Source: a bacterium (GTDB lineage Bacteria; SZUA-79; Acidulodesulfobacterales; Acidulodesulfobacteraceae). Taken from it: DNA of 64,000 nt. The notes under the pieces are model-generated. The model had not been told where the DNA came from and did no database searches. It saw nothing but the letters and a program-made list of their open reading frames with translations. The translations under genes and the position numbers were made by a program. The stretch spans positions 1 to 64,000 of the forward strand of contig JAJZJX010000005.1 of assembly GCA_021850985.1 (NCBI GenBank). Reading direction: 5' to 3'. Of this stretch, positions 1 through 8,448 are shown one piece after another; the first letter of the stretch is position 1, and each line of letters begins with the position of its first letter.

Positions 1-917
1 CTTGGTCGCAAATGCGAGTTGGAAAGGTAAAGCCTAATTTACCTTTCTTTAATAAGATTAAAGAAAAGATTTAAACGTTTTAAGTATCGTTTATGTATAG
101 ATAGTAATTTTAGGCCAATATAAATCTTGGCATGCCATTAATGCGTCTAATTTAGGCTAATAGAGTGGCATATTTTACATATTTTAATATAAAATAAGAT
201 TAATAAAGGTAAATATTATTTATAAGAGGTTTTTTAAAACGGCTAATTTGCCATTTTTTAAAAAATAAAAAATTTACACAAAAAACTTGACAGTATCATC
301 GTCTCCGCATAAATAAAATTATTTTCTCTCTTTTAATTTTAATCGCCGTTCTTATTTTTATTTATACCGCTATTGGAGTGCGCTGTCAAATATTTTTTAC
401 TTTAGCATTATCTTTATAATCTTTAGGCAATTTCAACCCTTTTTCTTCACTAAGTTTTTCCGCAAAAAGGCTTCAATATGGTTTTTGTGCCGGTATTGTT
501 TTTTGACGGCGGCAATAATATTTATCGCTTTAAATATAGCAATGATTTAACTTATCCCTGTACGTATTCTTCCAATATTTATTTTTCCCTTTCCACGTCG
601 GAGCGTAGCACTAGCTTCTATATTTTCGATAGTCCATGTTTTTAATAGAATAGGATAGTTTTGTCTAAAATGGACAACTTTCCGATACGGACAAAATTAA
701 TTCCTCTTTTATGCAGGACTTTGAACCGCCCTATTATTTGTCATTATAACCATTTTTAATTTTCTCTTCCGGAATAAAACTTACCTTTCTTTCTTTATAT
801 AAATATAAAAAATTTAATATTTTTTTATTTATTTTTTCAGTATCTCAAAAAAACACGTATAGATATGTTAGAAGTTTTAAAAATAAATAAAAAAATATTA
901 AAGGGAGGATAATAGTT
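1..917. other. AT-rich region without an intact gene
   Basis: No convincing intact ORF is visible on either strand. It holds a hairpin at 23-46 (AAAGGTAAA, 6-nt loop, TTTACCTTT) and a group of small inverted repeats around 110-171, including the palindrome TGGCATGCCA. A TTGACA hexamer lies at 287-292 without a good -10 partner. A possible decayed reading frame on the minus strand near 387-473 is listed separately. The region sits upstream of excisionase-like and integrase-like remnants, so it is plausibly the decayed interior of an integrated element. Confidence 0.5.
387..473 (-). pseudogene. Possible decayed coding remnant
   Basis: On the minus strand this stretch reads as a short hydrophilic C-terminus (LFAEKLSEEKGLKLPKDYKD and a few more residues) followed by TGA. 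Upstream the frame is broken by stops and apparent shifts. The composition looks protein-like, but I do not recognise a family. It may be the end of a dead gene from the integrated element marked by the integrase stub at 1145-1375. It could equally be a chance open frame. Confidence 0.25.
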
Positions 918-1115
918 ATGGAAACAACAAAAGAACTTCTGACAACCAGAGAAACGGCAAAACTGTTAGGTTTATCGGAACTGACGGTTTATAAGCTGAC
1001 TTATCGCAAACAGATACCGTTTATCAGGATAGGCAGAACCAAAAGGTTCGACAGGGCTAAACTTTTAGCTTGGATAGACGCCAATGCCTATGATACAATT
1101 AGCATAAGAAAGTAA
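918..1115 (+). CDS. Excisionase-family helix-turn-helix DNA-binding protein
   Basis: This 65-aa protein has the MerR-like/HTH_17 winged-helix pattern of excisionase-family proteins. A helix-turn-helix (LLTTRETAKLLGLSELTVYK, about residues 8-27) is followed by a beta-wing (IPFIRIGRTKRFDRAKLLAWI). Such proteins bind DNA and often direct integrase activity or regulate mobile elements. The start has a strong Shine-Dalgarno AAAGGGAGG about 10 nt upstream. It ends 29 bp before an integrase-like stub, which supports an Xis-Int pair from an element integrated at the adjacent tRNA. Its exact role is inferred from family and context. Confidence 0.7.
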   Translation: METTKELLTTRETAKLLGLSELTVYKLTYRKQIPFIRIGRTKRFDRAKLLAWIDANAYDTISIRK

Positions 1116-1144
1116 GCCGTAAATGCCGAATAGGAGGTGAATAT

Positions 1145-1375
1145 ATGGGCATTTACAGGCAAGGTAAAACGTTCTGGGTTGATAAATGCATCAACGGCAT
1201 TAGATTTTGCAAAAGCGCGGAAACTACAAGCAAAATGGAGGCAAAAGCCTTTTACGATAATTTGAAAAAAACTTTACCGATTCTTTACCGCAGGAACAAA
1301 AGCAAAAATCCGAATATCTTGAAAGCCTCTAAATATCTGGTGGGCTGTCCGGGTCTCGAACCCAGAACCTACTGA
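1145..1375 (+). pseudogene. Truncated site-specific integrase (N-terminal arm-binding domain only)
   Basis: The 76-codon ORF begins like the arm-DNA-binding domain of tyrosine recombinases (MGIYRQGKTFWVDKCINGIR then a KSAETTSKMEAKAFYDNL helix), preceded by an AGGAGG Shine-Dalgarno. Integrases are usually 300-400 aa. Here the catalytic domain with the R-H-R-Y residues is absent, and the frame runs antisense into the 3' end of tRNA-Lys, where it stops. I infer a prophage or genomic-island integrase cut down to its first about 55 codons, leaving a junction at the tRNA attachment site. No recombinase activity is expected. Confidence 0.65.
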
Positions 1376-1413
1376 TTAAGAGTCAGTTGCTCTACCGATT
1401 GAGCTAACAGCCC
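1338..1413 (-). tRNA. tRNA-Lys(CTT), CCA encoded
   Basis: The minus strand folds as a complete cloverleaf. It has a 7-bp acceptor stem GGGCTGT/ACAGCCC, D-arm GCTC...GAGC, anticodon stem ACTGA/TCAGT with loop CTCTTAA (anticodon CTT, reading AAG Lys codons), T-arm CTGGG-TTCGAGA-CCCGG, discriminator A and an encoded CCA. The 3' end overlaps the integrase stub, which is the usual arrangement when an element integrates into a tRNA gene. Confidence 0.95.
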
Positions 1414-1784
1414 GAAAAAGATTTATTAAAAAAAATCCGGCAAAATATTCGTGACTATCAATTATATACTATTTTTATTTTGTTAGTCAATTTTTTAAAA
1501 TTTTTTTTAAAAATTTTTCTGTTTTTTTCATTCTTATTTTTCTAATTTTAATTTTTAACTAACAATATTTTTATTAATGATATACTTATAATTAGATATT
1601 ATGAAAATATGCAGGGTATTTGGTAAGGTGTAAATATAGAATAAGCGCAGTATAAGTATATAGATAATAGGCATATAGAACGTCACAAGCCAAAGAAGTT
1701 TTGCAGTTCTACTTTATGGCTTATTGGCTTATTTAACATATAATTTATAATGAGGCGGGTAAAAAGATTACCGGGAGAAATTAT
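1414..1784. other. Intergenic region between tRNA-Lys and the phosphoribosyltransferase gene
   Basis: This is very AT-rich and carries no gene. It must hold the tRNA-Lys promoter (minus) and the promoter of the downstream gene (plus). An imperfect inverted repeat (AAGCCAA near 1690 and TTGGCTTA near 1724-1731) is visible. A CGGGAGAAAT ribosome-binding site precedes the start at 1785. Confidence 0.5.
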
Positions 1785-2438
1785 ATGATATTTAAAAACA
1801 GGATGGAAGCGGGGAAACTGCTTGGAAAAAAGTTGGCGGCGGAGAAATTAGGCGGCGGGAATACAGTAGTCAAAGGTTTGCTGAGAGGCGGAATTCCGGT
1901 CGCTTATGAAATAGCGGCAATATTAAAATCTCCGTTAGACGTGGCATTAGTGAGAAAAATAGGAGCGCCTAACCATGAAGAGTTAGCCATAGGGGCGGTA
2001 GTAGACGGAAAATCGCCGAAAGTTTATCTTAACGAATCGCTTATATCGCGCATTAATATTCCTCAAGGATATTTAGAGCGCATGGAGCAGATTAAACTTA
2101 AAGAAATAAGGGAAAGGGAAAAAATATACAGGAAGGGCGCCGAAAAGATTGACGTAACCGGCAGGACGACGATAATAGTGGATGACGGTATCGCTACAGG
2201 CGCGTCGGTAATGGTAGTCATAGAAGCCGTTAAAGATGAAAAACCTGCAGAAGTAATCGTAGCGGTGCCGGTTATAGCTGCCGATACTATGAGAGAATTA
2301 AGAAAAATCGTCGATAAAGTGGTAGTTTTAAGCGCTCCGGAAGAGTTCTACGCTGTAGGGGAGTTCTACGAAGATTTTCGCCAGACTTCGGATGAAGAGG
2401 TGTTGTATCTTCTTCAAAAATCAAAAGAAATAGCATAA
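1785..2438 (+). CDS. Phosphoribosyltransferase (PRTase type I) family protein
   Basis: This 217-aa protein has the type I phosphoribosyltransferase fold. The PRPP-binding signature RTTIIVDDGIATGASV is at about residues 127-142, and an upstream GLLRGGIPVAYEIA segment forms the PPi-loop region near residue 31. The central part resembles stand-alone PRTases of the Rv0571c/COG1926 type, whose substrates are mostly unknown. The gene stands alone with a good ribosome-binding site, so context gives no pathway. Family assignment is firm. Substrate is not assigned. Confidence 0.85.
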   Translation: MIFKNRMEAGKLLGKKLAAEKLGGGNTVVKGLLRGGIPVAYEIAAILKSPLDVALVRKIGAPNHEELAIGAVVDGKSPKVYLNESLISRINIPQGYLERMEQIKLKEIREREKIYRKGAEKIDVTGRTTIIVDDGIATGASVMVVIEAVKDEKPAEVIVAVPVIAADTMRELRKIVDKVVVLSAPEEFYAVGEFYEDFRQTSDEEVLYLLQKSKEIA

Positions 2439-2642
2439 ATTTTATAAACATAAAAAATTTATATAAAAAAATTATATAAATAGATTAAAAGAGATAACTG
2501 AATTTTAATTTTATTTTTAAATTGTGACTTAAATCAATTTAATCTTTTTTCTAATTTGATAAACTTTATATTAAAAGGAAACAAAAAAGTAAAACCGAAT
2601 AAATTTAAAATCTTAATATAATTTTTAATATAGGAGTTTATC

Positions 2643-2951
2643 ATGGCTGAATTTAACGAAAAGGACGTATTGGAAAAATTAAAGGGCGTTATAGACCCCG
2701 AACTTGAAGTGAATATCGTAGATCTTGGGCTTGTATATAAAATAAATTTGAGTAAAAACGGCGGTGTCGGTTTGGATATGACTTTAACGGCAAAGGGCTG
2801 TCCAATAAGCGGCGTTATAAAATATGAGGTGGAGGAGGCAATTAAGAGCATTCCCGGCGTTAGCGGCGTGAAAGTAAATTTCGTCTGGGAACCTGAATGG
2901 AATCCTTCGATGATTAAGTCCGATGCTTTAAAAAGACTTAAAACGCATTAA
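2643..2951 (+). CDS. MIP18/DUF59-family metal-sulfur cluster assembly factor
   Basis: This 102-aa protein matches the MIP18/SufT/PaaD domain. The conserved DPELEVNIVDLGLVY stretch is at residues 18-32 and a Cys at about 53 sits in KGCPISG. Members help load Fe-S clusters into target proteins. The C-terminal WEPEWNPSMIK segment is also typical. TATAGGAGTTT provides a ribosome-binding site. Neighbouring hemerythrin, DUF2249 and NnrS-like genes suggest a link to Fe-S repair under nitrosative or oxidative stress, which is an inference from proximity. Confidence 0.85.
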   Translation: MAEFNEKDVLEKLKGVIDPELEVNIVDLGLVYKINLSKNGGVGLDMTLTAKGCPISGVIKYEVEEAIKSIPGVSGVKVNFVWEPEWNPSMIKSDALKRLKTH

Positions 2952-3044
2952 TTATTTAGTAATACTATTTAGTAATACCGGAAGCAAAAATGTCTGCATA
3001 AAACTATAAAACGAAAGCATATCAGAGGACGGTAAATAAAATAT

Positions 3045-4301
3045 ATGAATACCACGGATAGTTCTATAGAAATAGCATTAAAACATATTAAAACTGCGCT
3101 AATTTTTTTGCCGGTTTTTTTCGTAGTAATGTTTTTTGATTATAAGAGTTTTAACGGATATTTTTTTATGAATTATAAAATAATAGCCCTTACCCATATA
3201 TTTACGCTAGGTTTTTTGCTTATGGTAATTATGGGGGCTTCTTATATGCTTTTGCCAGTGGCGCTCGGCGTGAAAATTGCTTACGAAAAGCTTTTTATTC
3301 CGGTTTATTACGGATACGTAATTTCTTTACTGCTTTTCGTTATAGGAATGCATTATTCATTGGGCGTTATGATAGCAGCGGGCGGCATTCTGCTTTTTGT
3401 TTCCGTTTTAACCTATAACTTGAATATATTTGCAAGCTTGAAAAAAGTAAAAAAATGGGATTATTCTTCCTTGGGGATAGCATTTGCCTATTTTTATTTA
3501 TTTATAGGAATATCGGTGGGATTGTATTTGGCTTTATCTTTTAAATATAAAATAGGGCTGAATATATATTATATATTGCAAGACCATATTTATCTTATGT
3601 TTGTAGGTTTTGTAATGATGCTTTTTATAGGAGTTTCTTATAGACTGCTCCCGATGTTTTATATGACTAAAGCGCCTGATAATTTATATTGGAAAACGGA
3701 TTTAACGGTTATTAACGCAGGAATTATAGCGATGCTTGCGTCTTCTTTTTTCGGAAACGGGTCTGCCGTCCATATTTATTTGAATGAAGCGGGAGGATGG
3801 CTTTTGGGCGCGGGCATTCTTTTATACTGCTATATATTTTTTGCTCTTATGTTGAAAAGGATTAAGAAAAAGTTCGATATTACGACGTTTTATCTTTACG
3901 CCGGCATTATATTTTTAGTTGCGGCGGTATTTTTAGGTCTGATAATAAATGCCGTTCCGCAGGAAAAATTATTCGTATTAATCGGCGTAAACGGCGCTTA
4001 TTACCTTTATTATATATTCGCTTTTTTGGGACTGTTCGGTTTTGCAGGAATGGTAATTATAGGCTTTCTGCATAAAATATTTCCGTTTCTTATAAGCCTC
4101 AAAACTTTTGAAAAGGCAAAAAAAGGAGCATACGGAAAACTGTTTTCGGATTTGAAAACTAAATATTTTGAATACGTAATATTTGCAATGTTCCTGGCAG
4201 GTTCCGTTCTTTGGATATTTTATTTGATACAACTTGCCTCCGCAGTTCTTTTTGCGGCATCTTTACTGCTTTTGCTGCATATATTTTCTATGGGACGGTA
4301 A
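3045..4301 (+). CDS. Polytopic membrane protein, NnrS / heme-copper-oxidase-like
   Basis: The 418-aa protein is almost entirely hydrophobic, with about 11-12 predicted membrane helices. Histidine-bearing helices with the recurring pattern H-x-F/Y...G-x-SY-x-LLP occur twice (LTHIFTLGFLLMVIMGASYM around 50-70; DHIYLMFVGFVMMLFIGVSY around 180-200), and a third GFLHKIFPF follows near 342. This is the look of NnrS-like and heme-copper-oxidase-related proteins implicated in nitric oxide handling. The convergent DUF2249 and hemerythrin genes support that setting. Heme binding and function are inferred; no oxidase subunits are nearby. Confidence 0.6.
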   Translation: MNTTDSSIEIALKHIKTALIFLPVFFVVMFFDYKSFNGYFFMNYKIIALTHIFTLGFLLMVIMGASYMLLPVALGVKIAYEKLFIPVYYGYVISLLLFVIGMHYSLGVMIAAGGILLFVSVLTYNLNIFASLKKVKKWDYSSLGIAFAYFYLFIGISVGLYLALSFKYKIGLNIYYILQDHIYLMFVGFVMMLFIGVSYRLLPMFYMTKAPDNLYWKTDLTVINAGIIAMLASSFFGNGSAVHIYLNEAGGWLLGAGILLYCYIFFALMLKRIKKKFDITTFYLYAGIIFLVAAVFLGLIINAVPQEKLFVLIGVNGAYYLYYIFAFLGLFGFAGMVIIGFLHKIFPFLISLKTFEKAKKGAYGKLFSDLKTKYFEYVIFAMFLAGSVLWIFYLIQLASAVLFAASLLLLLHIFSMGR

Positions 4302-4330
4302 AAAGAAAGCGGAAAAACTTAAAAAGCAAA

Positions 4331-4380
4331 CCGCCCCGTCAGGCAAAGCCTGACACCCCTCCTTAAAAAGGAGGGGAATT
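4331..4380. repeat. Double-hairpin intergenic repeat, family C copy 1
   Basis: Two adjacent hairpins are visible: GTCAGGC-AAA-GCCTGAC (4338-4354) and CCCCTCCTT-AAA-AAGGAGGGG (4356-4376). The element lies between convergent genes, where it may act as a two-way terminator. Related copies are at 14845-14892 and 35071-35118. Confidence 0.85.
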
Positions 4381-4397
4381 TAGGGGAATTTATAAGT

Positions 4398-4937
4398 TTA
4401 TTTCCAAATTTTTATCGTATAAAGATCGTCTGCAGTTTCTTCCGTTAAGAATTTATATCCGGCGTCTTTTAGCCTTGGGTATAGGTGTATAGGCTTTCTT
4501 TCGTGTATTATATGAATCGTCTCGTCGTTCTTTAAGTTTTCCAGCGACGCAAATATTTTTAAAAGCGGCTCGGGCGGTTCAAGTCCTCTGACGTCGAGTT
4601 CTATAATATGCTGTTTGTGCGCAAGGTTTTTTAAATCTTCGTCGTCGAATTGATTTTCTTCAGCCCCTTCGGAGACTTTTACCGGTTTTATTTCGCCGCC
4701 GCTCCTGAAAAAAATTATTTCAAATCCTTCGGAAGTATTATTGGTTATATGTTCAAATCCTTTATTTTTTAAAACCGAATACAGCGGAAAAGGTTCGAAA
4801 CTGTTAATTAAAACAAGAGATTCCTCTTCATTTAAATTATTAATAGCTTCCATTATTTTTTTAAACGGATCGTTTCCGTTTTTAATGTCTTCCCTGACGT
4901 CAAGCATTATTTTTTTTAAATCCATTACGTCTTTCAT
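4398..4937 (-). CDS. Tandem DUF2249 domain protein
   Basis: The 179-aa protein consists of two related halves. Each has a small TusA-like beta-alpha fold with an E-P-x-P-L-Y/L motif: SFEPFPLYSVLKNKGFEH around 46-63, and RGLEPPEPLLKIFASL followed by HERKPIHLYPRLKDAGYKF around 118-162. DUF2249 proteins often occur with hemerythrin-like and NO-reductase-related genes, and such a hemerythrin gene lies directly upstream in the same direction. Function is unknown; a role in nitrosative stress or redox sulfur/iron chemistry is an inference. A GGAG ribosome-binding site precedes the ATG. Confidence 0.75.
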   Translation of the reverse strand: MKDVMDLKKIMLDVREDIKNGNDPFKKIMEAINNLNEEESLVLINSFEPFPLYSVLKNKGFEHITNNTSEGFEIIFFRSGGEIKPVKVSEGAEENQFDDEDLKNLAHKQHIIELDVRGLEPPEPLLKIFASLENLKNDETIHIIHERKPIHLYPRLKDAGYKFLTEETADDLYTIKIWK

Positions 4938-5020
4938 GGTATTATTCTCCTTTTTTTTGCAAAAAATTATAAATTATAAAATTATATTTAACTTTCGATA
5001 TTAACTAAATTTAAAAAGTA

Positions 5021-5500
5021 TTAATTAATCGTAACCATTTTTTTCATAATATCTTGTTTTTCGTCATTGCCCAGCTGCATTTCGGCAATCTGAAACAATA
5101 TGACGTCTTCTTTGTCTTCATGTTCGGATAAAAGCTCTATTAATGCTTTTCCCGCAGATGCGGCAGATTTATAATCCTTGACTTCTATTCTTTTCCTTAA
5201 ATCGCCGGTTAATTCCCTGCAGCTGTTATGTTCTATGAGCATAACATTTATAGGGCCGGTTTCAATGCCTATATAATTGCCTAAAACCGGAAATAAAGCA
5301 TCTTCCTCCCTTTTAAAATGCACTTCAACGTCTTTATTTAAATATTCGGATATTTCATTAAGCTCCGAATCCGAAACGCCGGCAGGTATTTTTTTTAAAA
5401 TATTTTCAAATTTACTTAAAGCGGTTCGCATTTCGGTATGCTCCTCCCTTAAAGCTTCGAGCGGATTAAGTTTAATATCGTTTTCGGTATAAGTTTTCAT
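5021..5500 (-). CDS. Hemerythrin HHE cation-binding domain protein
   Basis: This 159-aa four-helix protein carries the hemerythrin pattern: REEHTEMRTAL near residue 20, HFKREEDALFPVL near 57-70, MLIEHNSCREL near 87-97 and LLSEHEDKEDVILFQIAE near 122-140. These provide the His/Glu ligands of a di-iron site. Such proteins bind O2 or NO or act in Fe-S repair. It is upstream of, and probably co-transcribed with, the DUF2249 gene. The start has GGAGAACCGATG with the ribosome-binding site about 6 nt upstream. The precise ligand bound cannot be told from sequence. Confidence 0.8.
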   Translation of the reverse strand: MKTYTENDIKLNPLEALREEHTEMRTALSKFENILKKIPAGVSDSELNEISEYLNKDVEVHFKREEDALFPVLGNYIGIETGPINVMLIEHNSCRELTGDLRKRIEVKDYKSAASAGKALIELLSEHEDKEDVILFQIAEMQLGNDEKQDIMKKMVTIN

Positions 5501-5712
5501 CGGTTCTCCTTATTTAATTTGTTATTTATTTAGTTATTTATATAACGTATATATCAATAGGCCTAATATTTTGCAATACAATATCTGAATATATTTCGGT
5601 TTCTATTCTATATAGCTTATTTTATCATAAAACTAATTTATAACATTGACTAAAGTCACAAATTATAAATAATGATTTATTTTTTAATATGATGCGGAAA
5701 AAAGGAAATGAG

Positions 5713-5750
5713 AATTCCCCGCGTATTTTAAATACTATGCGCGGGGAATT
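5713..5750. terminator. Rho-independent terminator downstream of nrdJ
   Basis: An 11-bp perfect stem AATTCCCCGCG (5713-5723) / CGCGGGGAATT (5740-5750) encloses a 16-nt loop. On the minus strand it follows the nrdJ stop codon by about 60 nt and is followed by a T-rich tail. The rest of the 5501-5806 gap is AT-rich and holds the hemerythrin gene promoter region, with no further gene. Confidence 0.75.
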
Positions 5751-5806
5751 TATATTTGGATTGTTTTTTTGCCTATACTTCTTTTTTTAATATATGCAAT
5801 TTTGCA

Positions 5807-8260
5807 TCAGCCGCAATCGGAATAACCGCAGTCTAAGCACACGGTACAGCCTTCCGCATGTTTAAGATTAGAGCCGCCGCAGGAAGGGCATGCGCCTCTT
5901 CCCTGAACCGTATGGTTTTTAGAATGAGTACCGGAGTCGGTGTTTACAGATGCTGCCGTTGCCGGCTTTTTTGCCTCGGACGTCAAGTTTTCATTTGAAG
6001 TTATTTTTTCGTTCAGGCTTTTTTCTAAAGCTTTGCCTATAGCGTCGGCGCAGGAATATATAATATTGCCGCCGAAACCATAGGGAATATTGCATCTTAT
6101 ACCTTTTAACTGATTTATAATCTCTTCCGCCCCGATTCCCGACCTTAACGCCAAGCTTACCATTCTTCCTGTGGATTCGGTTTGCGACTGGGCGCATCCG
6201 CCTGATTTGCCTATCGAGTTAAATATCTCGAAAGGATTTCCGTTTTCGTCGTAGTTTATGGTAACGTACATAGGTCCGCATCCGGTAACGGTTTTAACGG
6301 TTACGCCCTTTATTATATCAGGGCGTTTTCTGGGTTCTATCTGCCCGCCGCATTTTTGGTTCGATGTTTCGTTTGCTCCTTTTTCTTTTGTATTTTCGGA
6401 AGAACCTGCCGTCAATACTTGTTCTCTTGAACCGTCCCTATATACGGTTATGCCTTTTAGGTTAAGATTAAAAGCAAGGGTATAAACCTCTTCTATATCG
6501 TCTTTTGTTGCTGAATTAGGAAAATTAACGGTTTTACTGACGGCGTTATCGGTAAATTTTTGAAAAGCAGCCTGCGTCATAACGTGCCATTTCGGCGTAA
6601 TATCATGCGACGTTATAAATATTCTGCTTAAGTATTCATATTCTTTTTCAGTTAATAAATCCGCTATATCTTTTTTGTAAGTTTTTCCGAGACTTCCGTT
6701 TTTCGCTATATAATCGATCAATTTATCGGAATAAACCCCCATTGTTTCTAAAATGCTTTTAAGATTTTTATCCGTTTCTATTAGTCTTTGCTTGTCAAGC
6801 ACGCGTCTTTCGTAAGCCAATGCAAAAAGAGGTTCTATGCCGCTTGAAGCCCCGCCTATCATGCTTATTGTGCCTGTTGGCGCTATAGTAGTTGTTGTAC
6901 CGTTCCTCATTGCTTTAAACCCTTTTTCTTCCCATAAAGAGCCTTTAAAATTCGGAAAACTGCCGCGTTCTATTCCAAGCTCTTCGGATTTTACTTTCGA
7001 CTCCTTATCTATGAAACCCATTATATTTTCCGCTATTTTAAGCGCAAGTTCGCTGTCGTAGGGCACGCCCAATTTTATCAGCGTATCTGCATAACCCATT
7101 ATTCCAAGGCCTATTTTTCTGTTTGAAAGCGTCATTTCCTTAATTTTTTCTAACGGATAACGGTTTTTTTCTATTACGTTATCTAAAAAATGAACGGCCG
7201 TATGAACAGTTTTTTTGAGTTTATCGAAGTCGATGCAGCTAAGATAGTCTTCGATAAGGTCATCAGGATTATTATCGAGTTCTTTAAGATACGCTTCGAG
7301 GTCAGCCATATCTTTTTTAATTTTATTTTCTTTTACGAACTTTCCTATATTAATAGATCCTAAGTTGCATGATTCGTATGCAACCAAAGGCTGTTCTCCG
7401 CAGGGGTTGGTAGCTTCTATCTTCCCTGCTTTAGGCACCGGATTCAGTTTGTTTATTCTGTCGATAAAGACGATACCAGGCTCTCCGCTCTGCCATGCGG
7501 TTTCTACTATTAAATCGAATACCTCTTTTGCGTTTAAATATTTTACTGTCTCGTTGTTTCTCGGGTTTATTAAAGGATAGTCTTCATTTTTTAATGCATG
7601 GTTCATAAAATCTTCGGTTATAGCTACGGAAATATTAAAATTGTTTAATTTTGAAGTATCTTTTTTCGAGGTAATAAAATCAATTATATCGGGATGGTCT
7701 ATCCTTAAAATGCCCATATTGGCGCCCCGTCTCGTTCCTCCCTGCTTAATAGCCTCGGTGGCGCTGTTGAATACCTGCATAAATGAAACCGGACCGCTTG
7801 AAACGCCTTTAGTAGAGTGAACAGTATCGTTTTTAGGCCTTAAAGACGAAAAAGAAAAACCGGTTCCGCCGCCGCTCTGATGTATAAGCGCAGTATTTTT
7901 GATAGTTTCGAAAATCGATTCCATAGAATCTTCTATGGGTAGCACGAAACAAGCCGAAAGCTGCTGCAGAGGCCTGCCGGCATTCATTAAAGTAGGTGAA
8001 TTTGGAAGGAACCTAAGCGAGGACATTTCTTCAAAGAAATTGTCAGCCGCAGCTTTTACTTCCTTATCGGATCTTCCGTAATTTAAATCAGCCGACGATA
8101 TGTTTTCGGCGACTCTTTTAAACAGCCCTGTTATGGTTTCGATAATTTCGCCTTTCTCGTTTTTAGCCAGATATCTTTTTTTCAGGACGGTAACCGCATT
8201 TTCCGAAAATTTTTCAGCAAGCGGGTCTTTGTTTAAAATGTCCGAATTTTGTTTTTTCAT
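5807..8260 (-). CDS. nrdJ: Vitamin B12-dependent ribonucleotide reductase, class II
   Basis: NrdJ reduces ribonucleotides to deoxyribonucleotides using adenosylcobalamin, so it works with or without oxygen. The 817-aa protein has the N-terminal RNR segment, the substrate-site region RPLQQLSACFVLP (about 95-107), the loop ATNPCGEQPLVAYESCNLGS around 275-300, a TIAPTGTISMIGGASSG segment around 460, and a TSCPD domain (KSGGCAQSQTESTGRMVSLA) near 680. It ends in a zinc-ribbon-like CPSCGG...CTVCLDCGYSDCG tail. Length fits the family. The start is set by GAGGAGCGATTATG. Transcription is likely controlled by NrdR (see the boxes at 8271-8313). Confidence 0.97.
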   Translation of the reverse strand: MKKQNSDILNKDPLAEKFSENAVTVLKKRYLAKNEKGEIIETITGLFKRVAENISSADLNYGRSDKEVKAAADNFFEEMSSLRFLPNSPTLMNAGRPLQQLSACFVLPIEDSMESIFETIKNTALIHQSGGGTGFSFSSLRPKNDTVHSTKGVSSGPVSFMQVFNSATEAIKQGGTRRGANMGILRIDHPDIIDFITSKKDTSKLNNFNISVAITEDFMNHALKNEDYPLINPRNNETVKYLNAKEVFDLIVETAWQSGEPGIVFIDRINKLNPVPKAGKIEATNPCGEQPLVAYESCNLGSINIGKFVKENKIKKDMADLEAYLKELDNNPDDLIEDYLSCIDFDKLKKTVHTAVHFLDNVIEKNRYPLEKIKEMTLSNRKIGLGIMGYADTLIKLGVPYDSELALKIAENIMGFIDKESKVKSEELGIERGSFPNFKGSLWEEKGFKAMRNGTTTTIAPTGTISMIGGASSGIEPLFALAYERRVLDKQRLIETDKNLKSILETMGVYSDKLIDYIAKNGSLGKTYKKDIADLLTEKEYEYLSRIFITSHDITPKWHVMTQAAFQKFTDNAVSKTVNFPNSATKDDIEEVYTLAFNLNLKGITVYRDGSREQVLTAGSSENTKEKGANETSNQKCGGQIEPRKRPDIIKGVTVKTVTGCGPMYVTINYDENGNPFEIFNSIGKSGGCAQSQTESTGRMVSLALRSGIGAEEIINQLKGIRCNIPYGFGGNIIYSCADAIGKALEKSLNEKITSNENLTSEAKKPATAASVNTDSGTHSKNHTVQGRGACPSCGGSNLKHAEGCTVCLDCGYSDCG

Positions 8261-8270
8261 AATCGCTCCT

Positions 8271-8313
8271 CAATATGTAGATAATATTTTTTATTTCTAT
8301 ACAATATATTGTA
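8271..8313 (-). promoter_or_regulatory. Pair of NrdR-like boxes upstream of nrdJ
   Basis: CAATATATTG at 8302-8311 (inside the perfect palindrome TACAATATATTGTA) fits the NrdR core CWATATATWG exactly. CAATATGTAG at 8271-8280 fits at 9 of 10 positions. The two centres are 31 bp apart, three helical turns, as known for paired NrdR boxes. The upstream box overlaps the predicted -10 and the downstream box abuts the Shine-Dalgarno. NrdR itself is not in the window. Confidence 0.7.
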
Positions 8314-8329
8314 ATTATTTTTTTGTCAA
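8301..8329 (-). promoter_or_regulatory. Predicted sigma-70 promoter of nrdJ
   Basis: On the minus strand a perfect TTGACA -35 (8324-8329) is followed after 17 bp by TATTGT (8301-8306), a 4/6 match to TATAAT. The -10 lies inside the upstream NrdR-like palindrome, so repressor binding would block polymerase. Confidence 0.6.
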
Positions 8330-8448
8330 TAGATTTTTTTAAAAAAAAGATTTATAATCTAAAAATATATAAAATTCATATAAATAAACTAAAATTTTGA
8401 TAAACCGAGAAAAACTGAAAAATAAAATCGGAGGATATTAGGCTTATA

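Noticed and set aside
8261-8448. Cobalamin riboswitch upstream of the B12-dependent nrdJ
   Set aside because: The gap is under 190 bp, very AT-rich, and shows no B12-box-like sequence; paired NrdR-like boxes explain regulation better.
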